Source: Desulfurococcaceae archaeon (GTDB lineage Archaea > Thermoproteota > Thermoprotei_A > Sulfolobales > Acidilobaceae). From it: 40,180 bases of DNA. The notes below the pieces were generated by a model that was not told the DNA's origin, searched no databases, and worked only from the letters and a program-made list of their open reading frames with translations. Of the stretch, positions 19,519 through 29,761 are shown one piece after another (the first letter of the stretch is position 1; every line of letters starts with the position of its first letter). The translations under genes were made by a program, and so were the position numbers. The DNA lies in contig JAJHQN010000003.1 in assembly GCA_020833325.1 (NCBI GenBank), positions 1 to 40,180 on the forward strand, written 5' to 3'.

Positions 19519-21354
19519 TTGAGGTGTAGGCTAGGGCGTCGCATCGTGTCAGACCTAGAGCCTGTAGGGGTTAAGCTGAGAGAGGCCATTAGACCTCTTG
19601 CCGGCCTACTACTACCATCGATAATCGGCCTTTTAAGCTACTACTATAAGTTACCGTGGGTAGCCCCTTATGCTATGCTAACTTTGACCGTAGCCTACTT
19701 TACCATAGAACTGTTGGAGGGCTTAGTTGAATATAGGAGGGTTAAGCCTGAACCCATTATCATGGGCCTCACAGGCTTCACCCTGTTAATACACAGCCTG
19801 CTATTGGAGGGGTTTCTAGTTATGCTACTCTACTCAATAGCAGAGCTTCTTGAAGTCGGGTCGGAGGCTCTAGCTGCTAGGCGTCTTCAAAGTTTATCTA
19901 AGCTTGTCCCTGCAAGGGCCCTAGTTGATAGAGGCGGGTTTGTCGAGGTTAACGTTGATAGCTTGAGGCCTGGTGATGTAATCCTAGTTAGGATGGGTGA
20001 GGGTGTTCCTGTCGACGGCACCCTACTGGATGATGGTTTATTCGACACCTCCTACCTGACCGGTGAGCCCACGCCTCTTAACATTAGGTCTGGGAGCCTG
20101 GTGTACTCAGGGTTTATCAATGTAGGTAACCCTGTTAGAGTTAAGGTTTTGAGGGAAGCTGGGGAGTCGAGGTTTCAGAGGATTGTAAGGCTGGCTATGG
20201 AGGCTCTTGAGGAGAAGAGCTATGTTGAGGATATAGTTGAAAGGCTACTATGGCTATGGCTTCCCCTGGTGATCGTATCTTTTATAGTAGCGTACATCAT
20301 ACTAGGTCCTCTTAGAGCTCCTTCGATTCTAATCGTATCGTGCCCCTCAGGGCTGATAATAACGTCAGCTGTGAATACAGCCTATAGTATTGCTAGTTTA
20401 GCTAGAACTGGGGTCGTCGTTAGAGGGTCTAGGGCCTTAGAAGGTTTACTTAACGTGGACACCATAGTGTTGGATAAGACAGGGACTATAACGCTTGGCT
20501 CTCTAAAGGTATCAGCCGTTAAGCCGCCTGCAGGCGTTGATGAGGAGACATTCAAGGCGATCGCGGCCACTATAGCCTCTGTAAGCCTCCACCCGGTATC
20601 TAGGGTTCTAAGCGGTCTAACCGGATCAAGACTTGAAATCCACGATATAATAGAACACCCGGGGCTCGGGGTAGAGGCGTTAGTCGGGGGGAGAAGAGTT
20701 CTCCTAGGCGGGCCCGGTATAGCTAGACTTGGAGACTCTCGTGTTGCAGGCGGTTGTAGCGAGGATAGAATGACTGTTTGGATTCTCATAGACGGATCCC
20801 CAGGCTACATCTGCCTCGATGAGGTTGTAAGAGAGGATATAGTCGATATGATTAGGGAGTTGAAAGGGTTTGAAGTTGTGATAGCTAGTGGTGATAGAGA
20901 ACCTAGAGTTGCTGGGATCGCTGAGAAACTTGGTGTAAGGAAGTACTATGCTGAGATGAAACCAGAGGATAAGCTTAAACTAATAGAGATGCTTAAGACT
21001 CGGGGGGCTAAGGTTGCATTCGTAGGAGACGGGGTTAACGATGTAGCCGCCATAGCCAAAGCCGATGTAGGGATTGCAGTAGGCTCTATAGATGTAGTGG
21101 CTAACGTGGGGGATATAATCCTAGGTGAAAACCCAGGTAAGCTTGTTGAGGTTCTTAGAGAAGCGAGGAGACACGCTAAAGCTCTAAAACTATCCCTAAC
21201 CCTTGTAGCTTTAATCAAGCTAGCAGCACTTATAGGAGGACTCACGGGGATCGCACCACTACCACTAGTAGTCCTCCTAGGAGATGACGGTGCAACACTA
21301 GCTGGGATTGCAACAGTAATAACCTATAGAACCTTGCAACGATATGAAATATAA
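19519..21354 (+). CDS. P1B-type (heavy-metal) P-type ATPase
   Basis: 611 aa; LTGEPTP, SCPSGL, DKTGTITLG, HP motif (SLHPVSRVL), VGDGVNDVAAIAKADVGIAVG. Confidence 0.92.
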   Translation: MRCRLGRRIVSDLEPVGVKLREAIRPLAGLLLPSIIGLLSYYYKLPWVAPYAMLTLTVAYFTIELLEGLVEYRRVKPEPIIMGLTGFTLLIHSLLLEGFLVMLLYSIAELLEVGSEALAARRLQSLSKLVPARALVDRGGFVEVNVDSLRPGDVILVRMGEGVPVDGTLLDDGLFDTSYLTGEPTPLNIRSGSLVYSGFINVGNPVRVKVLREAGESRFQRIVRLAMEALEEKSYVEDIVERLLWLWLPLVIVSFIVAYIILGPLRAPSILIVSCPSGLIITSAVNTAYSIASLARTGVVVRGSRALEGLLNVDTIVLDKTGTITLGSLKVSAVKPPAGVDEETFKAIAATIASVSLHPVSRVLSGLTGSRLEIHDIIEHPGLGVEALVGGRRVLLGGPGIARLGDSRVAGGCSEDRMTVWILIDGSPGYICLDEVVREDIVDMIRELKGFEVVIASGDREPRVAGIAEKLGVRKYYAEMKPEDKLKLIEMLKTRGAKVAFVGDGVNDVAAIAKADVGIAVGSIDVVANVGDIILGENPGKLVEVLREARRHAKALKLSLTLVALIKLAALIGGLTGIAPLPLVVLLGDDGATLAGIATVITYRTLQRYEI

Positions 21355-21379
21355 AGATGGAGCTAGGAAAAGACTACAA

Positions 21380-21458
21380 GGGCCCGTAGCTCAGCCAGGA
21401 CTAGAGCACCGGCCTTCGGAGCCGGAGGTCCCGGGTTCAAATCCCGGCGGGCCCGCCA
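21380..21458 (+). tRNA. tRNA-Arg(TCG), CCA encoded
   Basis: GGGCCCGTAGCTCAGCCAGGACTAGAGC ACCGGC CTTCGGA GCCGG AGGTCCCGGGTTCAAATCCCGGCGGGCCCGCCA. Confidence 0.93.
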
Positions 21459-21547
21459 CCCAATCACTCCCACCAATCGTAGCCCACACGAGGTTTTAAC
21501 CAACGACGTTATTTGTGGAGGTAACCTGGTTTTATAACCTACAAGGG

Positions 21548-21826
21548 TCATCTTGGTGTTTTAAGCTTTCTCTCTAACTCGTCATCTTTTAGCTTCTCCA
21601 GCTTACTCTTCACCTCTAAGGCTTTCAATAGTGCTTCTCTAACCCTCGGATCTGCCCATAGCTCTTTATCCCTCATGAGTGTCTCGTTTAGCCACCTATC
21701 CCTGATCTCAAACCACCTCTTTCCAAGCTTTTTGACTGCTTCAGCGTTCCACACTGCGTGTTCTAGTAGTGATATAAGGTTTCTCCTCCTCTCATCTTCG
21801 ATGGCTTTCATCAATTCACCCCCCAC
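21548..21826 (-). CDS. small helical hypothetical protein (92 aa)
   Basis: Overlaps the end of the upstream NTase-like gene on the same strand; charged, helix-rich. Confidence 0.6.
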   Translation of the reverse strand: MGGELMKAIEDERRRNLISLLEHAVWNAEAVKKLGKRWFEIRDRWLNETLMRDKELWADPRVREALLKALEVKSKLEKLKDDELERKLKTPR

Positions 21827-22475
21827 TCCCGGCCACCTCTAGCATGCTGATATCAACTCCTAGAGTTGATAACCATTTATGGAGCTCCTGGTGGTTTAGA
21901 GCTTGTCTAAACAGGGTGTAGAGGAACACGGCGTCTCCAAGATCCTTCTCACTCCCTAGGTATAGCTTGTATGCTATCTGTAGCTCTAATGGTGCAATTT
22001 TGATCAAATGCTTCTTGTTAACTATAACGGTTAAACTGTTATCAATACCATAGTATTGTAGTGAGCTCCTCGCTATCTTAAACCATATATTTGGTAGGAT
22101 AAGGTCACCGTAGGTGAACCTAATGCTAAACCCTCGTTCTAAGTAACCTTCATAGACCTTCCTAATGGAGCTCTCAGAACCTATATCACCTTGCATAAGC
22201 TTAAAACCCCTATCTCTTAATAGTAAACAGAATTTGAGGAATTCATCTTCAGCTAGAGGGTAGGTTATAAAGTCTATATCATCACTCCTCCTAGCCCTCC
22301 CAAAGAGTATGGCTACATACCCTGCAATAACACTATATCTGATGCCTAGCTCGTTGAGAGTTTCAGCAAATAACATAGCTATCCTATCATCCTCCGATAG
22401 AGAGTTCTTTTCAAGGAATATCGTCCCTCTATCTACGTCGAAGGTGATAGCATCGCTTATCACAAACACCATCAT
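21816..22475 (-). CDS. nucleotidyltransferase-like protein (MNT/AbiEii-type fold)
   Basis: 219 aa; SVIAGYVAILFGRARRSDDIDFITYPL NTase-like motif. Confidence 0.65.
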   Translation of the reverse strand: MMVFVISDAITFDVDRGTIFLEKNSLSEDDRIAMLFAETLNELGIRYSVIAGYVAILFGRARRSDDIDFITYPLAEDEFLKFCLLLRDRGFKLMQGDIGSESSIRKVYEGYLERGFSIRFTYGDLILPNIWFKIARSSLQYYGIDNSLTVIVNKKHLIKIAPLELQIAYKLYLGSEKDLGDAVFLYTLFRQALNHQELHKWLSTLGVDISMLEVAGSGG

Positions 22476-22721
22476 CTCCTAACCCCACCCCTCCACTATT
22501 ACCCCCTAGATCTCATAATACTTACTCTAGCAATCTAATGCTTTAGAAGTCTCTGGGATCCTAGTGGGAATTGACAGTCTATCTCTAGGGGTCCAATGTT
22601 TTGTTTAACCGTTCTTATTGGGATATGTATTTGGTTGCATGTTCCTCCAAGTCTACTGTCTTCCTTCATATGCGTATTTTAACCTTGTCTCATACGTATA
22701 TAGTCCATGTGGTGTTAGGAG

Positions 22722-23885
22722 TTGTCTGGGAGGACTACCACTATTAGTGTTATCAAGGCTGATATTGGTAGCCTGGCTGGCCATCATAGGGTTCACCCGG
22801 ATACAATTTTAGCTGCTAGCCGTGTTCTCGCTGAGGCTAGGAGGAATGGTGTTATTAAGAGTTTCTATGTTACTAATGCTGGTGATGACCTCCAGCTTAT
22901 AATGGCTCATTTTAAGGGTGTTGATAGCCCTGAGGTTCACGAGGTTGCATGGAATGCCTTTAGGGAGGCTACTAAGGTTTCCAAAGAGCTAGGCTTGTAT
23001 GCAGCAGGCCAGGATCTCTTGAGCGATGCTTTCAGCGGTAACGTTAGAGGTTTAGGGCCTGGTGTTGCTGAGATGGAGTTTGTTGAAAGACCCTCGGAGC
23101 CCATAGTAGTTTTTATGGCTGATAAGACGGAGCCTGGAGCGTTTAATCTACCGCTTTTCAGGATATTCGCTGATCCCTTCACCACAGCGGGCCTAGTTAT
23201 AGATCCTAGGCTTCACAATGGCTTCACATTCGAAGTCCTAGATGTCTATGAGGGTAAGGCTGTGGAGCTCAACGCGCCAGACGAGATGTACGATATCCTA
23301 GCTCTCATAGGAACTCCCGGCCGCTATGTTATAAAAAGAGTTTACAGGAGACCCGATAGGGAGATAGGAGCCGTTGTCAGCAGCGAGAGGCTAAGCTTGA
23401 TAGCTGGAAGGTATGTTGGTAAGGACGACCCAGTTATGATTGTTAGAGCTCAAAGCGGCTTCCCAGCCGTAGGGGAGATCCTAGAGGCTTTCAGCTTCCC
23501 ACACCTAGTAGCTGGGTGGATGCGTGGAAGCCACCACGGCCCCCTAATGCCCGTAGGCCTAAGGGACTCTAAGGTAACGAGATTCGACGGCCCCCCAAGG
23601 GTTGTAGCGCTAGGATTCCAGGTTAAGAATGGGGAGCTCATAGGGCCTGCCGATCTCTTCGACGACCCTGCTTTCGACGAGACCAGGAGGCTAGCTCAGA
23701 TCATAGCCGATTACATGAGAAGACATGGACCATTCATGCCTCACAGGCTGGGGCCTGAGGAGATGGAGTATACAACGTTACCGGAGGTTCTAAGAAAGCT
23801 CGCCTCCAGGTTTAAACCTGTAGAGTTAGGCTATAAACCCATAGTTAAGAGAAGCGAGGAGCTGACAGGAGCTCAGCATGATTAA
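22722..23885 (+). CDS. fbp: fructose-1,6-bisphosphate aldolase/phosphatase
   Basis: 387 aa; ISVIKADIGSLAGHHRVHPD, HFKGVDSPEVHEVAW, MRGSHHGPLMPV. Confidence 0.97.
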   Translation: MSGRTTTISVIKADIGSLAGHHRVHPDTILAASRVLAEARRNGVIKSFYVTNAGDDLQLIMAHFKGVDSPEVHEVAWNAFREATKVSKELGLYAAGQDLLSDAFSGNVRGLGPGVAEMEFVERPSEPIVVFMADKTEPGAFNLPLFRIFADPFTTAGLVIDPRLHNGFTFEVLDVYEGKAVELNAPDEMYDILALIGTPGRYVIKRVYRRPDREIGAVVSSERLSLIAGRYVGKDDPVMIVRAQSGFPAVGEILEAFSFPHLVAGWMRGSHHGPLMPVGLRDSKVTRFDGPPRVVALGFQVKNGELIGPADLFDDPAFDETRRLAQIIADYMRRHGPFMPHRLGPEEMEYTTLPEVLRKLASRFKPVELGYKPIVKRSEELTGAQHD

Positions 23886-23896
23886 AATGAGGAGGG

Positions 23897-25711
23897 CTAC
23901 CAGTAGAACTCACCCTTAGCTTTCTGCATTCTATCAAGGTAACTTCCCTCCTTGTTAACCCTAGGCCTCCCACTTTCAGAATCCCTTCTCATAGTGATGC
24001 CTAGGTTTGCTAGTAACATGTTCATCCCCATCTTAACAGTCATAGGGCTTGAGGCGGATCCGCGGAGCCCAGGCTCTCCCTGGAACACTATTATTGAGTC
24101 TGATATGAAGTCGGCTATCATGATATCATGTTCTACCACGAATACCACGACCTCTCGGGTTTCAGCAATCCTCCTAACTATCCTAGCTACGTTCAACCTC
24201 TCCTCGACATCCAAGTATGCTGAGGGCTCATCTAATAGATACACGTCGGCTTCCCTTGCTAGGGCTGTGCAGAGAGCTAGCTTCTGCAACTCACCCCCAC
24301 TAAGGCTCTTAGCGCTTCTATCAAATAGCTTATCCATTTTAAGTTTCCTGGTAAGCTCTAGGTAGAGCCAGGATCCAGGTGTTACAGCTTCGGGGTTAGC
24401 CGTCTTCAAGATCTCGAGTACGCTGGCTTCAGGGAACATATCAGAGCTCACATACTGGGGTTTATAGCTAATTCTAACCTCCCCCTGCTCATCAATGTTA
24501 ACCACGCCTTCCACAGGTTTAATCTCGCCTGCTAGAACTCTAACGAACGTAGTTTTACCAATGCCATTAGGTCCTACCACCCCTACAACCTGGCCGGATC
24601 CGATCTCTCCCCCTTCTACGTGGAGAGTGAAATCCCCTAAGGCCACTCTAAGATCAGACCATGAGATGATCCTCCTAACCCCCTCCCTAACCACACCCTC
24701 CCTTAGCTCCCCGTGGATCCTAAACTTTATAGGCTCCTTCCAGAGCCTTACATTCTCAGCTGGCAGGTAACCGTCGAGGAAGTGGTTTATACCAGACCTC
24801 GTACTGTAGGGTGACGAGACTATACCGTAGGCTCCAGGCTCTCCGTATATTATGTGCACCACGTCGCTTACATAGTCTAGTACTGCTAGGTCGTGCTCCA
24901 CCACTAGAATGTACCTACCCGGTTTAGCCCCCTCTCTGATAAGCCTAGCTACTCTAACCCTCTCCCTCACATCTAGAAAGCTACTTGGCTCGTCGAAAAC
25001 ATAGACATTGGCATCCCTGCTTAGAACAGCTGCAACTAGAAATTTCTGGAGCTCCCCTCCACTAAGCTTACCAACATCCCTATCCCAAACCTTTGTTAGC
25101 TCTAGATACTCAGCTAGCTCCCTAGCCATACCCCTTTCATCGACTTTTAATAGAAGCTCTCCTACTGTACCCCTAATCCTCCTAGGCACTACATCTACGT
25201 GTTGCACCTTGTGAACTACTCTAACCTTACCCTCACTTACTAGCTTAAAGTAACCTTGGAGCTCACTACCCCTAAACCTCCTTATAATATCATCCCAGTC
25301 GGGCTCTCCATCTAGCATGCCCAGGTTAGGTTTAATCTCCCCCGCTAGTATTCTGAGAGCAGTAGTCTTACCAGCCCCATTCTTACCTATAATCCCTACG
25401 ACTTGGCCCTCCTTAGGTATTGGAAGCCTGTACAACTTAAACCTATTAACCCCATACCTATGTACAGCCTCCTCTTCGAGTTCCTTGGGCATGTTAACAA
25501 TGTATAAAGCCTCGAAAGGGCAAGCTTTAACACAAAGACCGCAACCTATGCAGGTATCCTCAAAGATCGTGGGCTGCCCTCTAACCTGCCTATCTGCATC
25601 AATAGCTAGAGCTCTACCGCTTCTGTTAACCGGGCATACACTTATACACTCATAGCTACACTTCTTAGGCTTACAGCTCGTGTAATCCACTACAGCTAGC
25701 CTAGTCTTCAA
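23897..25711 (-). CDS. ribosome recycling ATPase ABCE1/Rli1
   Basis: 604 aa; N-terminal 4Fe-4S ferredoxin domain (CIGCGLCVKACPFEA) and two ABC domains with LSGGELQK. Confidence 0.97.
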   Translation of the reverse strand: MKTRLAVVDYTSCKPKKCSYECISVCPVNRSGRALAIDADRQVRGQPTIFEDTCIGCGLCVKACPFEALYIVNMPKELEEEAVHRYGVNRFKLYRLPIPKEGQVVGIIGKNGAGKTTALRILAGEIKPNLGMLDGEPDWDDIIRRFRGSELQGYFKLVSEGKVRVVHKVQHVDVVPRRIRGTVGELLLKVDERGMARELAEYLELTKVWDRDVGKLSGGELQKFLVAAVLSRDANVYVFDEPSSFLDVRERVRVARLIREGAKPGRYILVVEHDLAVLDYVSDVVHIIYGEPGAYGIVSSPYSTRSGINHFLDGYLPAENVRLWKEPIKFRIHGELREGVVREGVRRIISWSDLRVALGDFTLHVEGGEIGSGQVVGVVGPNGIGKTTFVRVLAGEIKPVEGVVNIDEQGEVRISYKPQYVSSDMFPEASVLEILKTANPEAVTPGSWLYLELTRKLKMDKLFDRSAKSLSGGELQKLALCTALAREADVYLLDEPSAYLDVEERLNVARIVRRIAETREVVVFVVEHDIMIADFISDSIIVFQGEPGLRGSASSPMTVKMGMNMLLANLGITMRRDSESGRPRVNKEGSYLDRMQKAKGEFYW

Positions 25712-25817
25712 ATATATCCCCTACTATTACAATTGAAGATCCCACCTTTTAAGTTGGATATGAAGCTGTATGCCACATATAAAAGTAATGGTTAAAGCTC
25801 TCCCCCCGGATATACCG

Positions 25818-26732
25818 TCACTGGGTAACCACGATTACATCAGAGTCTGTTATGTAAAGCGTGTGCTCAAACTGTGATACCATGCCGCCACCCGCCTCTA
25901 CCAGGACCGGGTACCCATGTAATACTCCTTTAACGCGGAGGGATTTAGATATGTTGTTTAACTCTTCGTTGCTAAAGAAGCCTCTGAGCCATCTGGGTGT
26001 GAAGGGCAAAGTCTTATACCTATCCACTATGATTTCAAGAAGCCTAGTCTCCTGCTCTGTGAGAGCCATCTTAGGCTTCCTACCGGTATACGAGTAGATG
26101 TTAACCAACTGTTTATCGACAACCAAGCCTTTACCGTTTGTAGCAAACGGTTCTAAAGCTATAACACTACCAGGCTGGATTCTAACACGGTGCAGGGATC
26201 TATCAGCATAGTTAGGTATACTTAATCCCCCGTGGACGAGGTATCTTAGAATGTTATGACCTGAAAGGTTTCTAATGGGTTTAAACCCAAGACTTCTAAT
26301 CTCCAGCTCTACAACCCTACCTATCTCGTATAAACTAGTATACGGTTTGATACTTGATATAGCAGATTCAAGAGCTCTCAAGGAAGCCTCAAGGAGCTTC
26401 CCATAGTTCCCCGATAAATCTACTGTTATAGCAGTATCAGCTATGAACCCGTCAACGTGAACCCCCACATCAACCTTAACAACAGCACCCTCAGAAACCA
26501 CCACGTCATCGTCAAAACCCGGTGTGTAGTGGGCTGCAACATCGTTAACCGAGAAATTACAGGGAAAAGCGGGGCTGCCCCCGAGCTCCACAATTAGTTT
26601 TTCGAGAGACTCACATACATAAGACGCTCTAACCCCCGGTTTAACGAGATCCCCAGCATAGTCCCTAACCCTAGCTGCAATCCTCCCAGCCATTTTAAGC
26701 TTATCTAAGTCAACATCTTCAACTCGCTGCAT
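25818..26732 (-). CDS. map: type II methionine aminopeptidase
   Basis: 304 aa; DVGVHVDGFIADTAITVDLS, NLSGHNI, FATNGKG, QFEHT. Confidence 0.95.
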   Translation of the reverse strand: MQRVEDVDLDKLKMAGRIAARVRDYAGDLVKPGVRASYVCESLEKLIVELGGSPAFPCNFSVNDVAAHYTPGFDDDVVVSEGAVVKVDVGVHVDGFIADTAITVDLSGNYGKLLEASLRALESAISSIKPYTSLYEIGRVVELEIRSLGFKPIRNLSGHNILRYLVHGGLSIPNYADRSLHRVRIQPGSVIALEPFATNGKGLVVDKQLVNIYSYTGRKPKMALTEQETRLLEIIVDRYKTLPFTPRWLRGFFSNEELNNISKSLRVKGVLHGYPVLVEAGGGMVSQFEHTLYITDSDVIVVTQ

Positions 26733-27273
26733 TCAAACACACACCCCGATAAAATTATATGGTTTCAAGGAAAGAGTTTAAGAATACACCATCCCCACTA
26801 GAGAATCCCCCCACTTCACCTCAGGGCTCCGCCTCTAGAGGCTCCCACCCAGCCTGAGGTCTGATGTAGGCTATGTCTCATAAGCATTTCTCGTGGGAAA
26901 AGAATGCAGGTAATACGAGCAACTGTGAAAACTTAAACAGCCTCAAACCTCTTCAAAGACGGGAGGAATACTGTTTTTGGAGTATATCTTTTTCATGGAG
27001 CTAAACGTTCCCAGCGTGCTCCCTTCGCCTACGCACAGCCTAAAATAATATCCCCTCTGCGTTCTAAAGCGAAAGAGTTTGTTGTGAGTGTTGAGAATAT
27101 AGTTCTAGGTGAGGGCTTAACCCCCCCATTTAATTCCTGCTCTTTGAAGATTGAGGTTTCTCTTGGTGCAAGATACTCGGGTTGGAGCGGGCTTTACACC
27201 GCTTTTGGCTTGTAGAGGACATCAATGGAGGTTAAAAATAAAAATACCCCTTTTTGCCATAGTGTCTATTAAG

Positions 27274-27984
27274 GTGGTGGGTGTGGGTAGGTTAACGTAC
27301 TATGGGCATGCGGCTTTCGAGCTGGTGTTAGATGGTTTTAGGATATTGATAGATCCTTGGCTTTCTAACCCTAAATCTCCTGTTAAACCATCTGATGTTA
27401 GGGATGTGGACTTGATACTCTTAACACACGGTCATTTTGATCATGTAGGTGATACTGTAGAGATTGCCAGGAGTAATCCTAGGGCTAAGGTTGTGGCTAT
27501 ATTCGAGCTTGCAAGCGAGGTGGGGAAGCAGATTGGCGGGGATAGGGTTATTGGCGGTAACATAGGGGGCCCTATAAGTGTTGGCTTGGGATCTCTAAGA
27601 GTAGCTCTCACCCCGGCAACACATAGTAGTCCTTACGGTAGCCCTACAGGTTTGGTTGTAATAGGGGAGGAGGGGAGGGTGTATCATGCTGGTGACACCG
27701 GGGTCACAATGGATATGAGGTTGATAGGGGAGATATATAGGCCCGATGTGGCGTTACTACCGGTAGGAGGTCATTTTACAATGGATCACGTGGAGGCAGC
27801 TAAGGCAGTAGAGCTTCTAAGACCTAAGGTCGCTATACCCATGCACTATGCTACATTTCCATTACTCTACGGTAGCCCTGACGAGTTTAAACGTTTAGTG
27901 GAGGAGAGATGTCTACCTACTAAGATCGTTATATTAGAGCCTGGTAAAAGCTACGAGTTCGATTTTAAAGCTGGCTTGTACTAA
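27274..27984 (+). CDS. metal-dependent hydrolase, beta-lactamase fold (UPF0173-like)
   Basis: Track ORF starts at 27151, but homology-like sequence begins VGRLTYYGHAAFEL after a GTG at 27274; LTHGHFDHVGD, HAGDTGV. Confidence 0.88.
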   Translation: MVGVGRLTYYGHAAFELVLDGFRILIDPWLSNPKSPVKPSDVRDVDLILLTHGHFDHVGDTVEIARSNPRAKVVAIFELASEVGKQIGGDRVIGGNIGGPISVGLGSLRVALTPATHSSPYGSPTGLVVIGEEGRVYHAGDTGVTMDMRLIGEIYRPDVALLPVGGHFTMDHVEAAKAVELLRPKVAIPMHYATFPLLYGSPDEFKRLVEERCLPTKIVILEPGKSYEFDFKAGLY

Positions 27985-28096
27985 GCCTAACATGTTGAAA
28001 ATCTATTTATTTTTTGATCTGACAACATACTTTACTGTTTTAAACAATCTCCACTACAGCTTTTAGGGTGCGATTGAAACCTTTATTAGAGTTGGA

Positions 28097-29224
28097 GTGG
28101 GGTGTTGTTTGGTTAACGGGCAGGACGCTCTAGCCTGGATTCAGGCTTTAAGCCAGCTTCTGTTCATAGCTTTTCTTATAGCGTTATTCCTTGGATTAAA
28201 CCAGAGAATTCAGGTGTACATATGGACTAGGGATATTAGGTCTAAGCTTGTAATACTTGAGGGTATGGCTGAGGAGGCTAGGAGGAGGACCTTAGATTAC
28301 CTAGCAAGGAATAATGCTAAGAGCCCAGAGTCTCTTTTAAACAAGATAGTAGACTTTTTTGTAATAGAGCCTGTGTCGATAGAGCCTACCGATATAATTA
28401 GAAGACTCGACCACCTAGTCAACATTAGAATTGCGAGGTTCAGGGAGGAGTTCGAGAAGGCTATGCCTAGTAGCGATCTAGTAACGAGGAGCAGAGCTGA
28501 GGTTTCTGCTGAGATAACATCGGCCTTAACGCTTATACAGAGGATTGTTAAACACTATCTACTACTAGGGGAGAAGACTAAGAACTGGATTTTGATAATG
28601 CAGTTACAACTACTAATGCCTCAGATACTGAGGATAGCTGATTCGTATAGAAGAGCTCTTAACGACTTCCTAGCAGGGTACCCTATAGGGGATTCAGCGG
28701 GGGCCCTGGTCGTATTAAAACTCTCTAACTTCTCCTCAAACTGGGTTGAGGTAGAGCATGATACCGTGGTTACCGATGTTGACTTTGAAGGGAGAAAGCT
28801 TATTCTAGTTAAGGCTAGGGGCCCTGCATCTACTGTAGGTAAGCCTGGGACGGCTGTGGAGAAGATTGTGAGCGAGCTTACGAGCAAGGGGGTGAAGCCT
28901 TCGCTATTGCTAACAATAGATGCGGCTTTAAAACTTGAAGGGGAGGAGAGCGGTGTTACTGCTGAAGGTGTTGGCGCCGCGATAGGCGATATAGGACCTG
29001 AGAAAATTAGATTTGAGAGGGTGGCGGCAGAGCATAAGATACCCTTAAGAGCCCTCATAATCAAAATGTCCTTGGAGGAGGCTATACAGGCTATGAATAA
29101 GAAGATATACGAGGGGGTTGAGAAGGCGGTTGCCAGAGCTAGGGAGATTATATTAGCTGAGACCAAGCCTGGAGATGTGGTTGTAGTAGCTGGGATAGGT
29201 AATACTAATGGGGTAGGCCAGTAG
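28097..29224 (+). CDS. DUF1512-like archaeal membrane-anchored protein
   Basis: 375 aa; N-terminal TM and conserved VVVVAGIGNTNGVGQ C-terminus. Confidence 0.7.
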   Translation: MGCCLVNGQDALAWIQALSQLLFIAFLIALFLGLNQRIQVYIWTRDIRSKLVILEGMAEEARRRTLDYLARNNAKSPESLLNKIVDFFVIEPVSIEPTDIIRRLDHLVNIRIARFREEFEKAMPSSDLVTRSRAEVSAEITSALTLIQRIVKHYLLLGEKTKNWILIMQLQLLMPQILRIADSYRRALNDFLAGYPIGDSAGALVVLKLSNFSSNWVEVEHDTVVTDVDFEGRKLILVKARGPASTVGKPGTAVEKIVSELTSKGVKPSLLLTIDAALKLEGEESGVTAEGVGAAIGDIGPEKIRFERVAAEHKIPLRALIIKMSLEEAIQAMNKKIYEGVEKAVARAREIILAETKPGDVVVVAGIGNTNGVGQ

Positions 29225-29234
29225 GTGGTGGCGT

Positions 29235-29531
29235 ATGGTAACCCAGACTACAAACCCACTTGAATGGATTCAACCACTACTACTGATAGTGATAATGGGT
29301 ATACTATTACTGCTACTACTAAGGCAGACCATGATGCTTTCTAGGGCCGGAGAAGCTTATTCCAAGGTTCAGAGGGTGGTCACCCTTGTTGCTTGCGGTG
29401 ATAAAGTGGAGGCTAGACCCTTCAAAGAAGGAGATTACGTAGGCCGCGTCCTAGGCGATTGCGGTGAGGGGAGGCAAGCCAGGATTGTAGGGATATACTC
29501 TGAAGAAGTAGCATTAGAGAAGCCTCGGTAA
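29235..29531 (+). CDS. small membrane protein, likely co-transcribed with the upstream gene
   Basis: 98 aa, N-terminal TM; 10 bp after the preceding stop. Confidence 0.65.
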   Translation: MVTQTTNPLEWIQPLLLIVIMGILLLLLLRQTMMLSRAGEAYSKVQRVVTLVACGDKVEARPFKEGDYVGRVLGDCGEGRQARIVGIYSEEVALEKPR

Positions 29532-29761
29532 CGTTTCAACCTCTCTCTTAATAGGAGATATTCGCCTAAAACCCAGACTTCCAATACCCACCTAAAGATC
29601 CCTCAAAGCCGCCCTGTTGATTGCCCGCACTTCAACCTTCCAAGTTGGTGTAGGCTACAGATTCTGAGGAAGCTAGAGTTGATATCAAGCTAGACTTCAA
29701 GCCCTCCAATGAGATACCCCGATAAGTATATTGGTGTTAGTGGTTCTACAAGAGCTTAGAG

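Noticed and set aside
20857-20866. GAGTTGAAAG in the P-type ATPase gene
   Set aside because: Short match to the repeat tail only, within coding sequence.
29259-29276. Reverse-strand TTGAATCCATTCAAG, resembling the intron CRISPR-like repeat
   Set aside because: Lies in-frame in a CDS (LEWIQP codons), only about 14 nt match and no second hairpin half; probably chance.
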